Assembly: GCF_003265705.1 (NCBI RefSeq)
Contig: NW_020312848.1
Span: 53,363,642-53,427,641, forward strand
Source of the DNA: Callorhinus ursinus
Lineage: Eukaryota > Chordata > Mammalia > Carnivora > Otariidae
DNA: 64,000 nucleotides
Reading direction: 5' to 3'
In this document: in pieces, positions 63,468-64,000 of the stretch
How the letters are laid out: each line of letters begins with the position of its first letter
Position numbering within the stretch: the stretch's first letter is position 1
Program-made: the position numbers and the translations under genes
The notes under the pieces: model-generated
Told to the model about the DNA's origin: nothing
Database searches by the model: none
The model's input: only the letters and a program-made list of their open reading frames with translations

Positions 63468-63588
63468 CCTCTCATCTCTCTCTCTCTCTCTCCCCCCCTC
63501 CCCCTCTCTGTCTCTGTCTCTCACTCTCTTTCTCTCCCTCTCTCTGCCTGTTTTTCTCTCTCTCTCTTTCTCTCTCTCCTGGTCCTCA
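63468..63588. repeat. CT-rich polypyrimidine microsatellite
   Basis: About 120 bases of almost pure (CT)n/(C)n/(T)n on the plus strand. It accounts for the Ser/Leu-rich and Arg/Glu-rich frames read across it on the two strands. Confidence 0.95.
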
Positions 63589-64000
63589 CATATCTCGTCT
63601 TGAAGTGTTACAAACTCCAAAACCAAATACCAAATACCACTTAAGTATATAAGGTTTGTAGTAGTTGTTTCTTTATTTCTCCAAGAAATTTTTGATACAT
63701 AGTACAATGCCACAGGTCATTTTATATATAATATCTTCTGCACTAAGATAGTAATACCTACAGGAAATAGGAATAAATTATTAATTATTCCTGTATGTTT
63801 AATCAACAGTTATTATAAACTTTCACTGATTCTTTTCTTTCTTGTGGCTTTTTTTAACTATGTAAAACAAATGTGTATTTTTCTACATGTTTATCTAGGT
63901 GTAGAATACAGAAATTGAAACCGTGGTTTTCATTTGTTCTACATGTCTATGAAGGATTTAATCCTTTTGCGATGTTATCCATCTATAATCCTTTTGTTAT
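63589..64000. other. Intergenic sequence, no feature recognised
   Basis: AT-rich unique sequence to the window end. Confidence 0.4.

Larger units (their letters stand above)
33280..64000. other. Intergenic region 5' of PPP1R3A
   Basis: No exon-like frame, RNA gene or CpG island was found here. In other mammals the next gene in this direction is FOXP2, well over 100 kb away (established synteny, not visible in the window). The region is a mosaic of MIR, L2, MER5-type, MaLR, L1 and CAN SINE copies. Confidence 0.75.

Noticed and set aside
63309..63713. 134-codon Arg/Glu-rich frame and Ser/Leu-rich partners
   Set aside because: The length comes from a CT microsatellite read in different frames.

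Overview
The window is nuclear DNA from a carnivoran mammal. Young tRNA-Lys-derived CAN SINEs (head reading gcgcctgggtggctcag, CT-rich middle, aaataaataaaatctt tail) and the matching carnivore LINE-1 3' ends occur throughout. The SINE bodies differ from the dog type and the cat type as I remember them, which suggests an arctoid caniform (bear, seal or mustelid). That assignment is inference. The DNA is AT-rich with no CpG island, and nothing bacterial, plasmid-like or CRISPR-like is present.

Only one protein-coding exon is convincing: exon 1 of PPP1R3A, the striated-muscle glycogen-targeting subunit of protein phosphatase 1. It is on the minus strand, with ATG at 33149 and splice donor after 32362. 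It is intact and carries the PP1-docking RVSF motif, both known PKA-site serines and the full CBM21 glycogen-binding domain. Just upstream is a TATA-like box that is also a perfect MEF2 consensus (33267-33276), with several E-boxes, as expected for a muscle promoter.

Layout: 1-32361 is read as PPP1R3A intron 1, since I could not recognise exons 2-4. About 33300-64000 is 5' intergenic DNA. In other mammals this interval leads towards FOXP2, but no FOXP2 sequence is seen here. Both halves are mostly repeats of several ages: ancient MIR, L2, MER5-type and MaLR copies, old L1M fragments, and younger CAN SINEs and L1 3' ends with clear target-site duplications. The sequence between them has no recognised function.

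The most interesting structures are nested insertions. A ~1 kb 3'UTR-like retrocopy sits inside a SINE that sits inside an old L1 (about 640-3690). A young L1 splits a SINE (46046-46895). Two SINEs are nested in opposite orientation (54971-55365). A young SINE lies about 390 bp upstream of the PPP1R3A start codon. I found no previously undescribed gene system. Almost all other open reading frames of 60-130 codons look like chance or repeat-derived frames.
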